A DNA stretch of 64,000 nt from Pseudomonadota bacterium (lineage in GTDB: Bacteria; Pseudomonadota; Gammaproteobacteria; Burkholderiales; Rhodocyclaceae): contig JAJZSW010000004.1 of the NCBI GenBank assembly GCA_021849505.1, forward strand, positions 1 through 64,000. Reading direction: 5' to 3'. A program made the position numbers and the translations under genes. This document shows, piece by piece, positions 45,091-55,615 of this stretch. The notes under the pieces were generated by a model that was not told where the DNA came from, made no database searches, and saw only the letters and a list, made by a program, of their open reading frames with translations. Position 1 is the first letter of the stretch; the number at the start of each line of letters is the position of its first letter.

Positions 45091-45830
45091 AAGAGCGCCT
45101 CATCCGCCTCGAAGTCTTCCGCTACAACCCGGACACCGACACCGAAGGCCATTACCAGCACTACGAAGTGTCGTGCCTCGAGGAATGGGTCGTCCTCGAC
45201 GCCCTCAACAAGGTCAAGGAAACCCTCGACCCGACGCTCAACTTCCGCTGGTCCTGCCACATGGCCGTCTGCGGCAGTTGCGGCATGATGATCAACGGCG
45301 AGCCCAGGCTGGCCTGCCACACCTTCCTGCGCAACTATCCGGGCACGATCCGCGTCGAGCCGCTGGTGCACTTCCCGGTCGAACGCGACCTGGTCACCGC
45401 GCCCGACGACTTCATGGAGAAGCTCAAGCGCGTCAAGCCCTGGATCATCCGCAAGGACAAGCAGCCGATCGAGCAAGGCGAATACAGGCAGACGCCAAAG
45501 GAACTGCTGCGCTTCCGCCAGTACGCGATGTGCATCAACTGCACGCTCTGCTACGCGGCCTGCCCGGAATACGGGTTGACCAGGCATTTCATCGGCCCCG
45601 CGGCGCTGGCGCTCGCCCACCGCTACAATCAGGATTCGCGCGACCAGGGCCGTGACGAGCGCCAGGAAGTCGTCGCGACCAAGGAAGGCGTCTGGGAATG
45701 CACCTTCGTCGGCGCCTGCTCGGAAGTCTGTCCGGTGCATGTCGATCCGGCCAGCGCACTGCAACAGATGAAGATCGCCAGTTCCTTCGACTGGATCAAG
45801 GAGCATCTGTTGCCGGGAGGCGGAAAATGA
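45087..45830 (+). CDS. frdB: Fumarate reductase iron-sulfur subunit
   Basis: RWSCHMAVCGSCGMMINGEPRLACHTFL; CINCTLCYAACPEYG; CTFVGACSEVCPVHVDP. Confidence 0.93.
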   Translation: MKERLIRLEVFRYNPDTDTEGHYQHYEVSCLEEWVVLDALNKVKETLDPTLNFRWSCHMAVCGSCGMMINGEPRLACHTFLRNYPGTIRVEPLVHFPVERDLVTAPDDFMEKLKRVKPWIIRKDKQPIEQGEYRQTPKELLRFRQYAMCINCTLCYAACPEYGLTRHFIGPAALALAHRYNQDSRDQGRDERQEVVATKEGVWECTFVGACSEVCPVHVDPASALQQMKIASSFDWIKEHLLPGGGK

Positions 45831-46219
45831 GCCGGAAACCCCTGATTCGGGAAGTGCCGCCGACCACGTGGTACTTCCGCCATCCACGCTACCTGCGCTA
45901 CATGTCGCGCGAGATCACCAGCCTCTTCGTCGGCGCCTACTGCGTGCTGCTGGTGTGCGGCCTCGGCGCGCTGGCGGACGGCAAGGAAAGTTACGAGGCC
46001 TTCCTGCTCGCCCTGCAAAGCCCGCTGTCGATCGCCTTCCACGTGGCCGCCTTCATCGCCGCGCTCTATCACGCGACGACCTGGTTCAACGCTACGCAGG
46101 TCGCCATGCCGATCCAGATCGGCGAGAACTTCGTGCCGGGCAGCTGGATCTCCGGCGCGCACTACGTCGTCTGGGCGTTGCTCTCGGTTGTCGTCATCCT
46201 GCTCGCGGGAGTGTTCTGA
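45827..46219 (+). CDS. frdC: Fumarate reductase membrane anchor subunit C
   Basis: TTWYFRHPRYLRYMSREITSLFVGAYCVLLV; 3 TM; operon context. Confidence 0.87.
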   Translation: MSRKPLIREVPPTTWYFRHPRYLRYMSREITSLFVGAYCVLLVCGLGALADGKESYEAFLLALQSPLSIAFHVAAFIAALYHATTWFNATQVAMPIQIGENFVPGSWISGAHYVVWALLSVVVILLAGVF

Positions 46220-46221
46220 CC

Positions 46222-46566
46222 ATGGCCAAATCCAACAAACCCGTCGTCTGGTTCCCGTTCGCCGCCGGCGGCACGGTGATCGCCTTCTTCATTCCGGTGA
46301 TCGCCCTGCTCACCCTGCTGGTGGCCTTCGGAAAAGTTCCGGCCGGCCTGAGCTACGAAAGCATGCATTCATGGCTGGCCGATTGCGTGCTCGCCAAGCT
46401 GGCGGTCTTCGGCATCCTCGCCCTGTCGCTGTGGAGTTCCGCGCACCGCCTGCGCTGCACCTGCTTCGATTTCGGCCTGCGCATCGACACCCTGGTCGCA
46501 GCCGTCCTCTACAGCGCGGCGATCGTCGCCAGCCTCGCGGCGGCGATGTTCCTGTTCAGGCTCTAG
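46222..46566 (+). CDS. frdD: Fumarate reductase membrane anchor subunit D
   Basis: PVVWFPFAAGGTVIAFFIPV; 3 TM; AHRLRCTCFDFGLR; operon context. Confidence 0.84.
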   Translation: MAKSNKPVVWFPFAAGGTVIAFFIPVIALLTLLVAFGKVPAGLSYESMHSWLADCVLAKLAVFGILALSLWSSAHRLRCTCFDFGLRIDTLVAAVLYSAAIVASLAAAMFLFRL

Positions 46567-46590
46567 GCAGACTGTGCGCCAGCGTGCGCA

Positions 46591-47301
46591 CTAAACGCTT
46601 GGCGCCAGAGCGCGCCACAATGTCTTGCCCTTGCTTTCCTTGTCGATCTCGGCAAGCACGCGTTCGTGCTCGGCCAGTTCTTCCGCGGCGGCCGCCACCA
46701 CACGGATCGGCGGATGCTCGCCCTTGATGAAGGCGATCGCCGCCGCGCCGCTGTCGAGATCCATCACCAGGCTTTCCTGTCCGCGCGTCATGGCGAGGTA
46801 GACCTCGGCGAGCAGTTCCGCATCGAGCAGGGCGCCATGCAACTGGCGCCCAGAATTGTCGACGCCGAATTCGCTGCACAGCGCATCGAGGCTGTTCTTC
46901 TTGCCGGGACGCAGGTCGCGCGCCATCTTCAGCGTGTCGGTGATCGCATCGCAGGCGGACTTGAACGGACCGCGATCGATCAGGCCCAGTTCGTAATCGA
47001 GGAAGCCGGTATCGAAGGGTGCGTTGTGGATGATCACCTCGGCGCCGGCGACGAATTCGAGCAGTTCCTCGGCGATCTCGGCGAACTTCGGCTTGTCGGC
47101 GAGGAACTCGTCGGTCAGGCCATGCACGGCCTGCGCGCCGGCCGCGATCGGCCGCTCGGGATTGAGATAACGGTGGAAGCGCTTGCCGGTCAGCTTGCGG
47201 TTCAGCAGCTCGACGCAGCCGATCTCGATGACGCGGTCGCCCTGCCGCCATTCGAGGCCCGTCGTTTCGGTATCCAGCATCACTTGCCGCACTTCGCTCA
47301 T
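46591..47301 (-). CDS. dnaQ: DNA polymerase III epsilon subunit
   Basis: [49 protein letters not shown]. Confidence 0.96.
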   Translation of the reverse strand: MSEVRQVMLDTETTGLEWRQGDRVIEIGCVELLNRKLTGKRFHRYLNPERPIAAGAQAVHGLTDEFLADKPKFAEIAEELLEFVAGAEVIIHNAPFDTGFLDYELGLIDRGPFKSACDAITDTLKMARDLRPGKKNSLDALCSEFGVDNSGRQLHGALLDAELLAEVYLAMTRGQESLVMDLDSGAAAIAFIKGEHPPIRVVAAAAEELAEHERVLAEIDKESKGKTLWRALAPSV

Positions 47302-47735
47302 CTGTTTTCCTCGATGGCCCGGCGCGCCAGGGCATCGACGCGCTCATTTTCAGTGTGTCCCGCATGGCCGCGCACCCACAACCATTCGATCCGGTGTCCG
47401 ACCGTCAAGGCATCGAGCATCTGCCAGAGGTCGGCATTTTTCACCGGCTGGCGATCGGCGGTCTTCCAGCCGCGCCGCTTCCAGCCGTGGATCCATTCGC
47501 TGATGCCCTTCTGCACATACTGCGAATCGGTATGCACGCGCGCCGTCACCGGCCGCTTCAGGACGCGCAGCGCCTCGATCACCGCCATCAGTTCCATGCG
47601 GTTGTTGGTGGTCGCCGGATCGTAGCCGGACAGCTCCCTTTCCTTGTCGCCGCTGCGCAGCAGCGCCCCCCAGCCCCCCGGACCGGGATTGCCGCTGCAG
47701 GCGCCATCGGTGTAGATATCGACAGTATCCTTCAT
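47298..47735 (-). CDS. rnhA: Ribonuclease HI
   Basis: [53 protein letters not shown]. Confidence 0.96.
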   Translation of the reverse strand: MKDTVDIYTDGACSGNPGPGGWGALLRSGDKERELSGYDPATTNNRMELMAVIEALRVLKRPVTARVHTDSQYVQKGISEWIHGWKRRGWKTADRQPVKNADLWQMLDALTVGHRIEWLWVRGHAGHTENERVDALARRAIEENR

Positions 47736-48475
47736 TGCGCGTCGATGACCTTCTCGTTCTTTTGCGCCAACGGCTTCTGCGGCATCAGTGCGAGCGCCTT
47801 TGCGCGCGCCATGCGATCCTTCCACTTCGGCGTGACCAGGCGCATGCCCTGCTGGCGCTTGATCGCCTGCACGACATAGACGCCGCCGGCGATCGGCCAC
47901 CAGCGGTCGCCGGCCGGCTCCATGAAGCGCCAGCGGGCGAGCCATTTCTCCTGCTGCACCGGCGGCGCATAGCAGCCGAAGGCGCCGGCACGCGTCTCGT
48001 GGCCGAGCAGGGCGAACCAGTCGCGCAGGCGCGGCACGCTGATGTAGCGGCCCTGCCAGGGCGCCGCGCCGCGCTTGCCCGCCAGCAGCCGGCGCAGGCC
48101 CCAGAGGCTGTAGGGGTTGAAGCCGGTGACCACCGCGCTGCCCTCGGGCACCAGCACGCGGTCGACTTCGCGCAGGATCTGGTGCGGATTCGCGTCGAAT
48201 TCAAGTACATGCGGCAACACGACGAGATCGAGGCTGTTGGTCGCGAACGGCAGGTGATGCGGATCGCTCTTCACCGCCACGCCGGCACGATCGCAGCAGT
48301 AGAAGCGGAAGGGCATGCGGTTGGCGCGCAGGAAATCGACCTGCGGAAAACCGATCTGCACGGCATTGAAGCCGAAGATGTCGGCCAGCAGGTTGTCCAG
48401 CCTGGCCTGCTCCCAGCCGAGCACGTACTGGCCCTGCGGCGTCTCCAGCCAAGCGGAAAAACCGGCGATAGCCAT
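47732..48475 (-). CDS. Class I SAM-dependent methyltransferase
   Basis: [38 protein letters not shown]. Confidence 0.85.
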   Translation of the reverse strand: MAIAGFSAWLETPQGQYVLGWEQARLDNLLADIFGFNAVQIGFPQVDFLRANRMPFRFYCCDRAGVAVKSDPHHLPFATNSLDLVVLPHVLEFDANPHQILREVDRVLVPEGSAVVTGFNPYSLWGLRRLLAGKRGAAPWQGRYISVPRLRDWFALLGHETRAGAFGCYAPPVQQEKWLARWRFMEPAGDRWWPIAGGVYVVQAIKRQQGMRLVTPKWKDRMARAKALALMPQKPLAQKNEKVIDAQ

Positions 48476-48489
48476 TACAATCGCCCCCC

Positions 48490-49260
48490 ATGCGGATCGA
48501 ACCCATTCCGGCATTCGAGGACAACTACATCTGGGCCTTGCGCGGCATGGGCCCGGTGGGACGCGTCGCCGTCGTCGATCCGGGCGAGGCTGCGCCGGTA
48601 CTGCGCTTCCTGGAGCAAACCCGCGACCGCCTCTGCGCGATCCTCGTCACCCACCGGCACGGCGACCATGTCGGCGGCATCGCCGAGATCCTCGCCCACC
48701 ATCCCGCGCCCGTGTATGGCCCCGCGCTGGAGGCCGGCGACGTCATCACCCATCCGCTGCGGGACGGTGATCGCCTGACGCTGCAGGCGCTGGGCATCGA
48801 TTTCGAGGTGTTGCATCTGCCGGGACATACGCTGGGTCATGTCGCCTATTATCGCAAGGGACTGCTGTTCTGCGGCGACGTTCTCTTCGGCGCCGGATGC
48901 GGTCGCGTCTTCGAGGGCACGCTGGAGCAGATGCACGCCTCGCTCGCGCGTATCGCCGCCCTTCCCGCCGCCACGCACATCTATTGCGCCCACGAATACA
49001 CGCAATCCTGCCTGGGCTTCGCGCGCACGGTGGAACCGGACAACCCCGCCATCGCCGCGCGCGCCGCCCGCGTCGCGTCCTTGCGCCTCGCCGGCCAGCC
49101 TTCGGTGCCTTCGACACTGGCCGATGAACTCGTCACCAATCCCTTCCTGCGCTGGAACGCGCCCGCAGTGATCGCCGCCGCCACGGCGCGGCTCGGCCAC
49201 CCCCCCGCGAGCGACGCCGAAACCTTCGGCGCCATCCGCGTCTGGAGAGACTCGCTCTAA
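48490..49260 (+). CDS. gloB: Hydroxyacylglutathione hydrolase
   Basis: FEDNYIWAL, THRHGDHVGG, HLPGHTLGHVAYY, CAHEYTQSCLGFA. Confidence 0.95.
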   Translation: MRIEPIPAFEDNYIWALRGMGPVGRVAVVDPGEAAPVLRFLEQTRDRLCAILVTHRHGDHVGGIAEILAHHPAPVYGPALEAGDVITHPLRDGDRLTLQALGIDFEVLHLPGHTLGHVAYYRKGLLFCGDVLFGAGCGRVFEGTLEQMHASLARIAALPAATHIYCAHEYTQSCLGFARTVEPDNPAIAARAARVASLRLAGQPSVPSTLADELVTNPFLRWNAPAVIAAATARLGHPPASDAETFGAIRVWRDSL

Positions 49261-49282
49261 ACCATCCCCAAGAGGAAACGCC

Positions 49283-50449
49283 ATGAAGAAGACCCTGCTC
49301 GCCTGCCTGCTCGCCACCGCGCTGTCCGCTGCTCACGCCGCGGACAGCGTGAAAGTCGGCTTCCTCTCGACGCTCTCCGGCCCCGCCGCCGGCCTCGGCG
49401 TCGACATCCGCGACGGCTTCCAGCTCGCCATGAAGCACCTCGGCGGCAAGCTCGGCGGCATCCCCGCCGAGGTCATCATCGCCGACGACAAGCAGGATCC
49501 GAACACCGCCAAGCAGACCGCCGAGCGCTTTCTCAAGAAGGACAAGGTCGACTTCATGACCGGCATCATCTTCTCGAACATCCTGCTCACCATCGCCAAG
49601 CCGGTCTTCGACAGCCAGACCTTCTACATCTCCGCCAACGCCGGCCCCTCGCAGCTCGCCGGCAAGGACTGCAACCCCTACTTCTTCAACGTGTCCTGGC
49701 AGAACGACAACGTCGCCGAGGCGATGGGCAAGTGGGCCTCCGACAAGGGCTACAGGAACGTCATCGGCGTGGCGCCCAACTACCCCGCCGGCAAGGACGC
49801 GCTCAACGGCTTCAAGCGCTTCTTCAAGGGCAACATGTCCGACGAAATGTACACCAAGCTCGGCCAGCTCGACTACGCGGCCGAGCTGGCCCAGCTGCGT
49901 GCCGCCAAGCCGGATGCCGTCTTTTTCTTCCTGCCGGGCGGCATGGGCATCAACTTCATCAAGCAGTTCGTCGCGGCCGGCCTGTCCAAGGAGATGCAGT
50001 TGATCACCTCCGGATTCTCGGCCGACCAGGACACCATCCCCGCCGTCGGCGAGCCGCTGCTCGGCACCTTCAACTCCTCGCACTGGGCGCACGACCTCGA
50101 CAACGCGGCCAACCGGAAATTCGTCGCCGACTTCGAGAAGGAATACAAGCGCCAGCCCTCTCTCTACGCATCCCAGGGCTACGATGCCGCGATGCTGATG
50201 GACGCCGCCGTGCGGGATTCGAAAGGGAAGCTCGACGACAAGGCGGCCATGCGCAAGGCGCTGGAAGCCGCGAAGTTCGCTTCGGTACGGGGCAAGTTCA
50301 GGTTCAATACCAACCACTATCCCGTGCAGGACTACTATCTGCGCATCGTCCACAAGGACGCACAGGGCCGCATCACCAACAAGCTGATGGGCACCATCTT
50401 CACCGACCACGCCGACGCCTATGTCGGTGAGTGCAAGATGCCCAAGTAA
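49283..50449 (+). CDS. ABC transporter substrate-binding protein (LivJ/K-like)
   Basis: Signal peptide; VKVGFLSTLSGPAAGLGVDIRDGFQLAMKHLGGKLGG. Confidence 0.9.
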   Translation: MKKTLLACLLATALSAAHAADSVKVGFLSTLSGPAAGLGVDIRDGFQLAMKHLGGKLGGIPAEVIIADDKQDPNTAKQTAERFLKKDKVDFMTGIIFSNILLTIAKPVFDSQTFYISANAGPSQLAGKDCNPYFFNVSWQNDNVAEAMGKWASDKGYRNVIGVAPNYPAGKDALNGFKRFFKGNMSDEMYTKLGQLDYAAELAQLRAAKPDAVFFFLPGGMGINFIKQFVAAGLSKEMQLITSGFSADQDTIPAVGEPLLGTFNSSHWAHDLDNAANRKFVADFEKEYKRQPSLYASQGYDAAMLMDAAVRDSKGKLDDKAAMRKALEAAKFASVRGKFRFNTNHYPVQDYYLRIVHKDAQGRITNKLMGTIFTDHADAYVGECKMPK

Positions 50450-50472
50450 AAGTCGGCGCTGGCGGGACGGCA
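50449..50472 (+). repeat. Dispersed 24-bp repeat, copy G
   Basis: aaagtcggcgctggcgggacggca. Confidence 0.92.
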
Positions 50473-50474
50473 CC

Positions 50475-50942
50475 ATGACCCTCGAAACCTGGGAACTGCT
50501 CTCCTATGTCGTCACGGTGATCGGCCTGCCGTTCGCCATCGGCATCTTCTTCTACGAGCAGCGCAAGGAGCGCGAGAACGAGGAAGAAGCCGCCTGGCAG
50601 CAGCTGTCCGATGCCTACATCGACTTTCTCGAAGTCGTCCTCGCCAATCCCGACCTCAAGCTGCGCAGCCAGGCGCAGACGCCCGACCTGACGGACGAAC
50701 AGCGCGAACGCATGCGCGTCATCTTCGACATGCTGATCTCGCTGTTCGAGCGCGCCTACCTGCTGCTCTACGAGGACGCCATGAGTGAGAAGCAGCGGCG
50801 CCGCTGGCACTCGTGGGACGACTACATGCGTGAGTGGTGCGGCCGCGAGGACTTCCGCGCCTACCTGCCGGAACTGCTGCGCGGCGAGGATCCCGATTTC
50901 TCCGCCTACATCATGAAGCTGGCCGAAGCGGAAGCCCGATAA
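50475..50942 (+). CDS. Hypothetical protein with N-terminal TM helix
   Basis: LSYVVTVIGLPFAIGIFFYEQRKEREN; ATG 2 nt after a copy of the dispersed repeat. Confidence 0.7.
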   Translation: MTLETWELLSYVVTVIGLPFAIGIFFYEQRKERENEEEAAWQQLSDAYIDFLEVVLANPDLKLRSQAQTPDLTDEQRERMRVIFDMLISLFERAYLLLYEDAMSEKQRRRWHSWDDYMREWCGREDFRAYLPELLRGEDPDFSAYIMKLAEAEAR

Positions 50943-50966
50943 CACGACAACCCGCCGGGGATTTAC

Positions 50967-53642
50967 ATGAAGATCACCCGCCACTCACGGCTTTCCGTAA
51001 CCCTGCTCGCCGGCTTCGCCCTGGGCTGGGGCGTGGCCGCGTATCTGCTGCACCAGAACTGGCAATACAAGCAGGATCAGTTTCTGGACCAGCATGCCGG
51101 CGTGGTTGCCACCGCCTACCATGCCAGTGTCGACAGCTACGCGCTCGCCACGCAGATTCTGGTTGCCGAGTCGATCCGCCGCCCCGAGGTGATCGCCACC
51201 TTCGCGCGCGGTGTCGATGGCGACCCCGCAGCACGCGACCAACTCCATCGCCTGCTGACGCGCACTTACGACGACCTGGTCAAGCACGGCATCCGCCAGC
51301 TGCATTTCCACACCGCGACCGGCCACAGCTATCTGCGTTTTCATGCCCCTGACAAGTTCGGCGACCCGCTGTTCGACGTGCGGCCTTCCCTGCGCATCGC
51401 CAGTGCCGAGAATCGCAACGTGTTCGGCTTCGAACCCGGACGGATTACTTCGGGATTCCGTTATGTCTTCCCGCTCTTCGCTGGCGAACGCCATCTCGGC
51501 GGAGTCGAAACCAGCGTGACCTTCCGCTCGATCCGCGAGACGATGGCACGCATCGCCCCCGGGCGTGAGTACGCTTTCGTCCTGAAGCGCGACACTGTCG
51601 AAGGCGTGGTATTCAGTGATACGCGCAGTCTCTATGTGCCCTGGGCAACGAACCCCGACTACTTCGTCGAGGACCCGGACCACAAACTGCCCGACTCTCC
51701 GCCGCCGGCGACACCGCAGATGCGCGCCCTCGAGGCGGCGCTGGTCACCGATGCGCGCGTCGCGGCGGGAATGGCTGCCGGCAAGCGGTTTACCCTGCCG
51801 GTTGCCGTGCAAGGCGAGTTCTGGGCGGTATCGCTGATTCCGGTCAGCGACGTGACCGACCGGCAAGTCGCCTATGTCGTCTCCTACGTCGCCGCCCCTT
51901 ATCTTGGTGACCTGCGCTGGGAGTTTCAGCGCAGCCTGGCGATCGCCGCCCTGGTGCTGGCCGCACTGTTCTTCCTCGCCTGGCGTCAGTGGCGGACGCA
52001 GCAGCAGCAGCGCAGTGAAGCGGATCGGCTGCGCGCCATCACCGACACCATCGCCGACGGCCTGTATGTGCTGGATGCGGACGGCCGGGTCACGCTGGTC
52101 AATCGAGCCTTCACCGACATCCTCGGCTATCGTCCCGACGATGTCATCGGCAGGATCGGCCACGACATCTTTCACGCGCACAATCGCGCGGGCGTGGCGG
52201 TGCCGCTCGAACAGTGCCCGATCTACTCCAGTGTGCGGGCGGGCAGGTCCTTCTGGGGCGAGGAGATTTTCCTGACCCGTGATGGCGTCTACCTGGAAGT
52301 CGAAGCGGCCGGCGGCCCGATTCTCGATGACAAGGGACGTCCGTCCGGCAGCTCGGTCACGGCCTTCCGCGACATTTCCGCGCGCAAGGCAGCCGAGTCC
52401 GCACTGGTCGAAGCCAAGCAGGCCGCCGAGGCCGCCAACCTCGCCAAGAGCCGCTTCCTGGCGACGATGAGCCACGAAATCCGCACGCCGCTGAATGGCG
52501 TGCTCGGGATGGCGCAACTGTTGCTCATGGGCCCGACCAACGCGACGGAAACGCAAGAGTACGCTCGCGTCATCATGAACTCCGGCCAGACGCTGCTCAC
52601 CCTGTTGAACGACATACTCGATCTTTCGAAGATCGAAGCCGGCCGCATCGAGCTTGAGAACGGCGTCATCGAACCCGAGCAGATCATGCGCGAAATCGCC
52701 GCGCTGTTTGCCGGCTCCGCCGCCGAAAAGGGACTGGCGCTCGGCGTCGCGTGGCAGGCTGCGGGACACGACGCCGGGCGGCGCTATCGCGGTGACCCGC
52801 ATCGCCTGCGCCAGATGCTCTCCAACCTGACCGGCAACGCCATCAAATTCACCAATCAGGGCGAAGTACGCCTCAGCGCGCGGGAAACCGGTTGCGCCGG
52901 CGACCGCTGCATGCTCGAGTTTTCGGTCAGCGACACCGGCATCGGCATCGCCGCCGACAAGCTCGACCGCCTGTTCAAGCCCTTCTCGCAGATCGATGCC
53001 TCGACGACACGCGAATTCGGCGGCACCGGCCTCGGCTTGTCCATCGTCCGCAGCCTGGCGCAACTGATGGGCGGCACCACCGGGGTCGAAAGCATTCCCG
53101 GCGAGGGCTCCCGCTTCTGGTTCCGGATCGTGCTGGAACCACTGGCGGCCGATGCCGACAGCCGGCAACACCCCCGCATCACCGATGTGGCGCTGGAGAC
53201 GCTCGACGCCGAGGGACTGCGCGGTCGCATCCTCGTGGTGGAAGACAACCGGACCAATCGCCTGATCATCAGCGCGCTGCTCGGCAAGCTCGGCCTGACA
53301 GTGGAAACCGCCGAAGATGGCCAGCAGGGCGTCGAGCGCATTCTCAACCCGGCTGACCGGCCCCTGCCCGACCTGATCCTGATGGATGTGCACATGCCGG
53401 TTCTCGACGGCCACGGTGCCACCGCGCGCATCCGGCAATGGGAAGCGGAGCATGACCGGCCGCGCCTGCCCATCATTGCCCTCACCGCCAACATCTACGC
53501 GGAAGATCGCGAACGCTGCCTCGCCGCCGGCATGGATGACTATCTTGCCAAGCCGGTCAATGCGGGCGAGTTGAAGGAATTATTGCTGCGCTGGCTGGGT
53601 TGCGCAGACTCACGGCCCCGTCTTCTTCAGCCACTTCAATAA
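50967..53642 (+). CDS. Hybrid sensor histidine kinase/response regulator (Cache-like sensor, PAS, HK, REC)
   Basis: TM-flanked periplasmic region; PAS; MSHEIRTPLNGVLGM H-box; ILMDVHMPVLDGHGA REC. Confidence 0.93.
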   Translation: MKITRHSRLSVTLLAGFALGWGVAAYLLHQNWQYKQDQFLDQHAGVVATAYHASVDSYALATQILVAESIRRPEVIATFARGVDGDPAARDQLHRLLTRTYDDLVKHGIRQLHFHTATGHSYLRFHAPDKFGDPLFDVRPSLRIASAENRNVFGFEPGRITSGFRYVFPLFAGERHLGGVETSVTFRSIRETMARIAPGREYAFVLKRDTVEGVVFSDTRSLYVPWATNPDYFVEDPDHKLPDSPPPATPQMRALEAALVTDARVAAGMAAGKRFTLPVAVQGEFWAVSLIPVSDVTDRQVAYVVSYVAAPYLGDLRWEFQRSLAIAALVLAALFFLAWRQWRTQQQQRSEADRLRAITDTIADGLYVLDADGRVTLVNRAFTDILGYRPDDVIGRIGHDIFHAHNRAGVAVPLEQCPIYSSVRAGRSFWGEEIFLTRDGVYLEVEAAGGPILDDKGRPSGSSVTAFRDISARKAAESALVEAKQAAEAANLAKSRFLATMSHEIRTPLNGVLGMAQLLLMGPTNATETQEYARVIMNSGQTLLTLLNDILDLSKIEAGRIELENGVIEPEQIMREIAALFAGSAAEKGLALGVAWQAAGHDAGRRYRGDPHRLRQMLSNLTGNAIKFTNQGEVRLSARETGCAGDRCMLEFSVSDTGIGIAADKLDRLFKPFSQIDASTTREFGGTGLGLSIVRSLAQLMGGTTGVESIPGEGSRFWFRIVLEPLAADADSRQHPRITDVALETLDAEGLRGRILVVEDNRTNRLIISALLGKLGLTVETAEDGQQGVERILNPADRPLPDLILMDVHMPVLDGHGATARIRQWEAEHDRPRLPIIALTANIYAEDRERCLAAGMDDYLAKPVNAGELKELLLRWLGCADSRPRLLQPLQ

Positions 53643-55610
53643 GGTCTCGTACAGCCTGTCCGGATCGACCGGCTTGGCGATGTGGCCGTTCATGCCGGCG
53701 GCCAGGCAGGTTTGGCGATCCTCGTCGAAGGCATTCGCCGTCATCGCCAGAATCGGCGTTTCGCGGTTCAGCGAAGCGGCACGAATGGACTGGGTGGCAC
53801 CGATGCCGTTGAGATTCGGCATCTGCATGTCCATCAGAATCAGGTCGTAGCGGTTCTGGCTGGCTAGTTCCAGCGCCTGGCGGCCATCTTCGGCGATGTC
53901 GACAGCCAGGCCGACATCGCCCAGCAATCCGCAGGAAACTTCGCGGTTGACGGGTTCGTCTTCCGCCAGCAGGACGCGCGCGCCGCCGTGGTCGCGGCGC
54001 AGTTGCTGCTCTGCCCCGGTGGTTTCAAAAGTCGGCGCTGGCGGGACGGCAGCGAGTTTCCTGCGCCTGAGCGGGACGCTGAACCAGAACGTGCTCCCCG
54101 CCCCGGGCGCGCTCTCCACGCCGATCTCGCCACCCATCAACTGCACCAGACGCTTGCAGATGGCCAGGCCCAGTCCGGTACCGCCGTACTTGCGCGTGGT
54201 GCTGTTATCGGCCTGCTCGAAGGAGGTGAAGAGGCGACTCTGCGCAGCGGGGTCGATGCCGATGCCGGTATCGACGATTTCGAAGCGTACCTGCACCGCC
54301 TCGGGCGTTTCCTTGACGGACCGGACACGCAAGCGGACATGGCCATGTTCGGTGAATTTGATGGCATTGCCGGCGAGGTTGAGGAGGATCTGGCCCAGCC
54401 GCAACGGGTCTCCCTCGAGCGGCAGCCGGGCCAGATCGCCAGGCACATCGATTTCCAGCCTCAGGCCTTTTTCTTCCGCCTTGTGGCCGAGCACGCTGAC
54501 GAGGTTCGCGACGATGCCGGCAATGTGCAGGGGAGCGTCTTCGAGCACCATGCGCTCGGCTTCGATCTTCGACAGGTCGAGAATGTCGTTGAGTACCGCC
54601 AGCAAATTGGTGGCGGCGGTTTTGGCCTTGTCGAGATGGTCGAGTCCTTTCGGGTCGCCCATGCGCCGCCTGGCCAGTTCCAGCATGCCCATGACGCCAT
54701 TCATCGGCGTGCGCAGTTCATGACTCATGTTGGCGAGGAAGGCGCTCTTCGCGCGGCTGGCGGATTCCGCCGCCTCCTTGGCGGCCGCCAGTTCGCGGGT
54801 ACGCGTGTCGACGGTTTCTTCGAGACTCTCCGCCAATTCGCGGTAGCGGTTTTCGCTTTGCCGCAATTCGTTTTCCCGGTCATGCAGGACCTGGATGCGC
54901 TCAGCGATGCTATGGGACATGGTGTTGAAGTTGTCGGCCAGCAGGCAGATCTCGTCGCGGAATCCGGAGGTCGGCACCTGGGAGCCGTATTCGCCATCGA
55001 CGATGCGGTTGGTGGCGGTGAGCAGATAGGGGATGTGGCGGGTGATCAGGTAGCCGCCGGCCACGAGCAGAAGAGTACCGAGCAGGATGCCGGCCAGCGC
55101 GATCAGCATGCCCTGCTGGATCAGGCTGTCGCGTGCCGTGGCCAGGCTTGCCAGCGAGAGTCCAAGACGCACCGTGCCGACCGGGTTGCCGGAAACCGAC
55201 AGCGGGATATAGGCGTGAAAGATCAGGTCGTCGAGGGCGTCGGCGACGACCAGGTCAGCCTTGGGCAATCTGCCGGCATCGACCTCGCCGCGCACGGCGA
55301 CCGGCTTGTCCTCCCGGTCGAGCACCACGATGTAGGTGAGCTCCGCATGCTGCGCGGCAAGAATCTCGTCGAGAATCGCAGTGACCTCGACATGATCGCG
55401 CACGAACACCCGCCCGCTCAGGGAGGCATTCATGAGCGGCTTCAATCTATCGAGCCGGGCCTGGGTCTGCGTTTCGAGCAAGTCGCCCATCAGACGGAAG
55501 CTGTTGGCCAGCAGCAGGGCCAGCATGATCGCTTGCACGACAACAGCGATGGCCACCAGCCTGAAACGGATCGAGCGGTACCAAGGCGTGCGACGAGCGG
55601 CAGGCGCCAT
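53610..55610 (-). CDS. Hybrid sensor histidine kinase/response regulator
   Basis: TM-flanked sensor, HAMP, MSHELRTPMNGVMGMLEL, LILMDMQMPNLNGIGA REC. Confidence 0.93.
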   Translation of the reverse strand: MAPAARRTPWYRSIRFRLVAIAVVVQAIMLALLLANSFRLMGDLLETQTQARLDRLKPLMNASLSGRVFVRDHVEVTAILDEILAAQHAELTYIVVLDREDKPVAVRGEVDAGRLPKADLVVADALDDLIFHAYIPLSVSGNPVGTVRLGLSLASLATARDSLIQQGMLIALAGILLGTLLLVAGGYLITRHIPYLLTATNRIVDGEYGSQVPTSGFRDEICLLADNFNTMSHSIAERIQVLHDRENELRQSENRYRELAESLEETVDTRTRELAAAKEAAESASRAKSAFLANMSHELRTPMNGVMGMLELARRRMGDPKGLDHLDKAKTAATNLLAVLNDILDLSKIEAERMVLEDAPLHIAGIVANLVSVLGHKAEEKGLRLEIDVPGDLARLPLEGDPLRLGQILLNLAGNAIKFTEHGHVRLRVRSVKETPEAVQVRFEIVDTGIGIDPAAQSRLFTSFEQADNSTTRKYGGTGLGLAICKRLVQLMGGEIGVESAPGAGSTFWFSVPLRRRKLAAVPPAPTFETTGAEQQLRRDHGGARVLLAEDEPVNREVSCGLLGDVGLAVDIAEDGRQALELASQNRYDLILMDMQMPNLNGIGATQSIRAASLNRETPILAMTANAFDEDRQTCLAAGMNGHIAKPVDPDRLYETLLKWLKKTGP
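54028..54051 (+). repeat. Dispersed 24-bp repeat, copy H (in-frame in kinase HATPase-REC linker)
   Basis: aaagtcggcgctggcgggacggca; encodes AVPPAPTF on the minus strand. Confidence 0.92.
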
Positions 55611-55615
55611 ACCGG

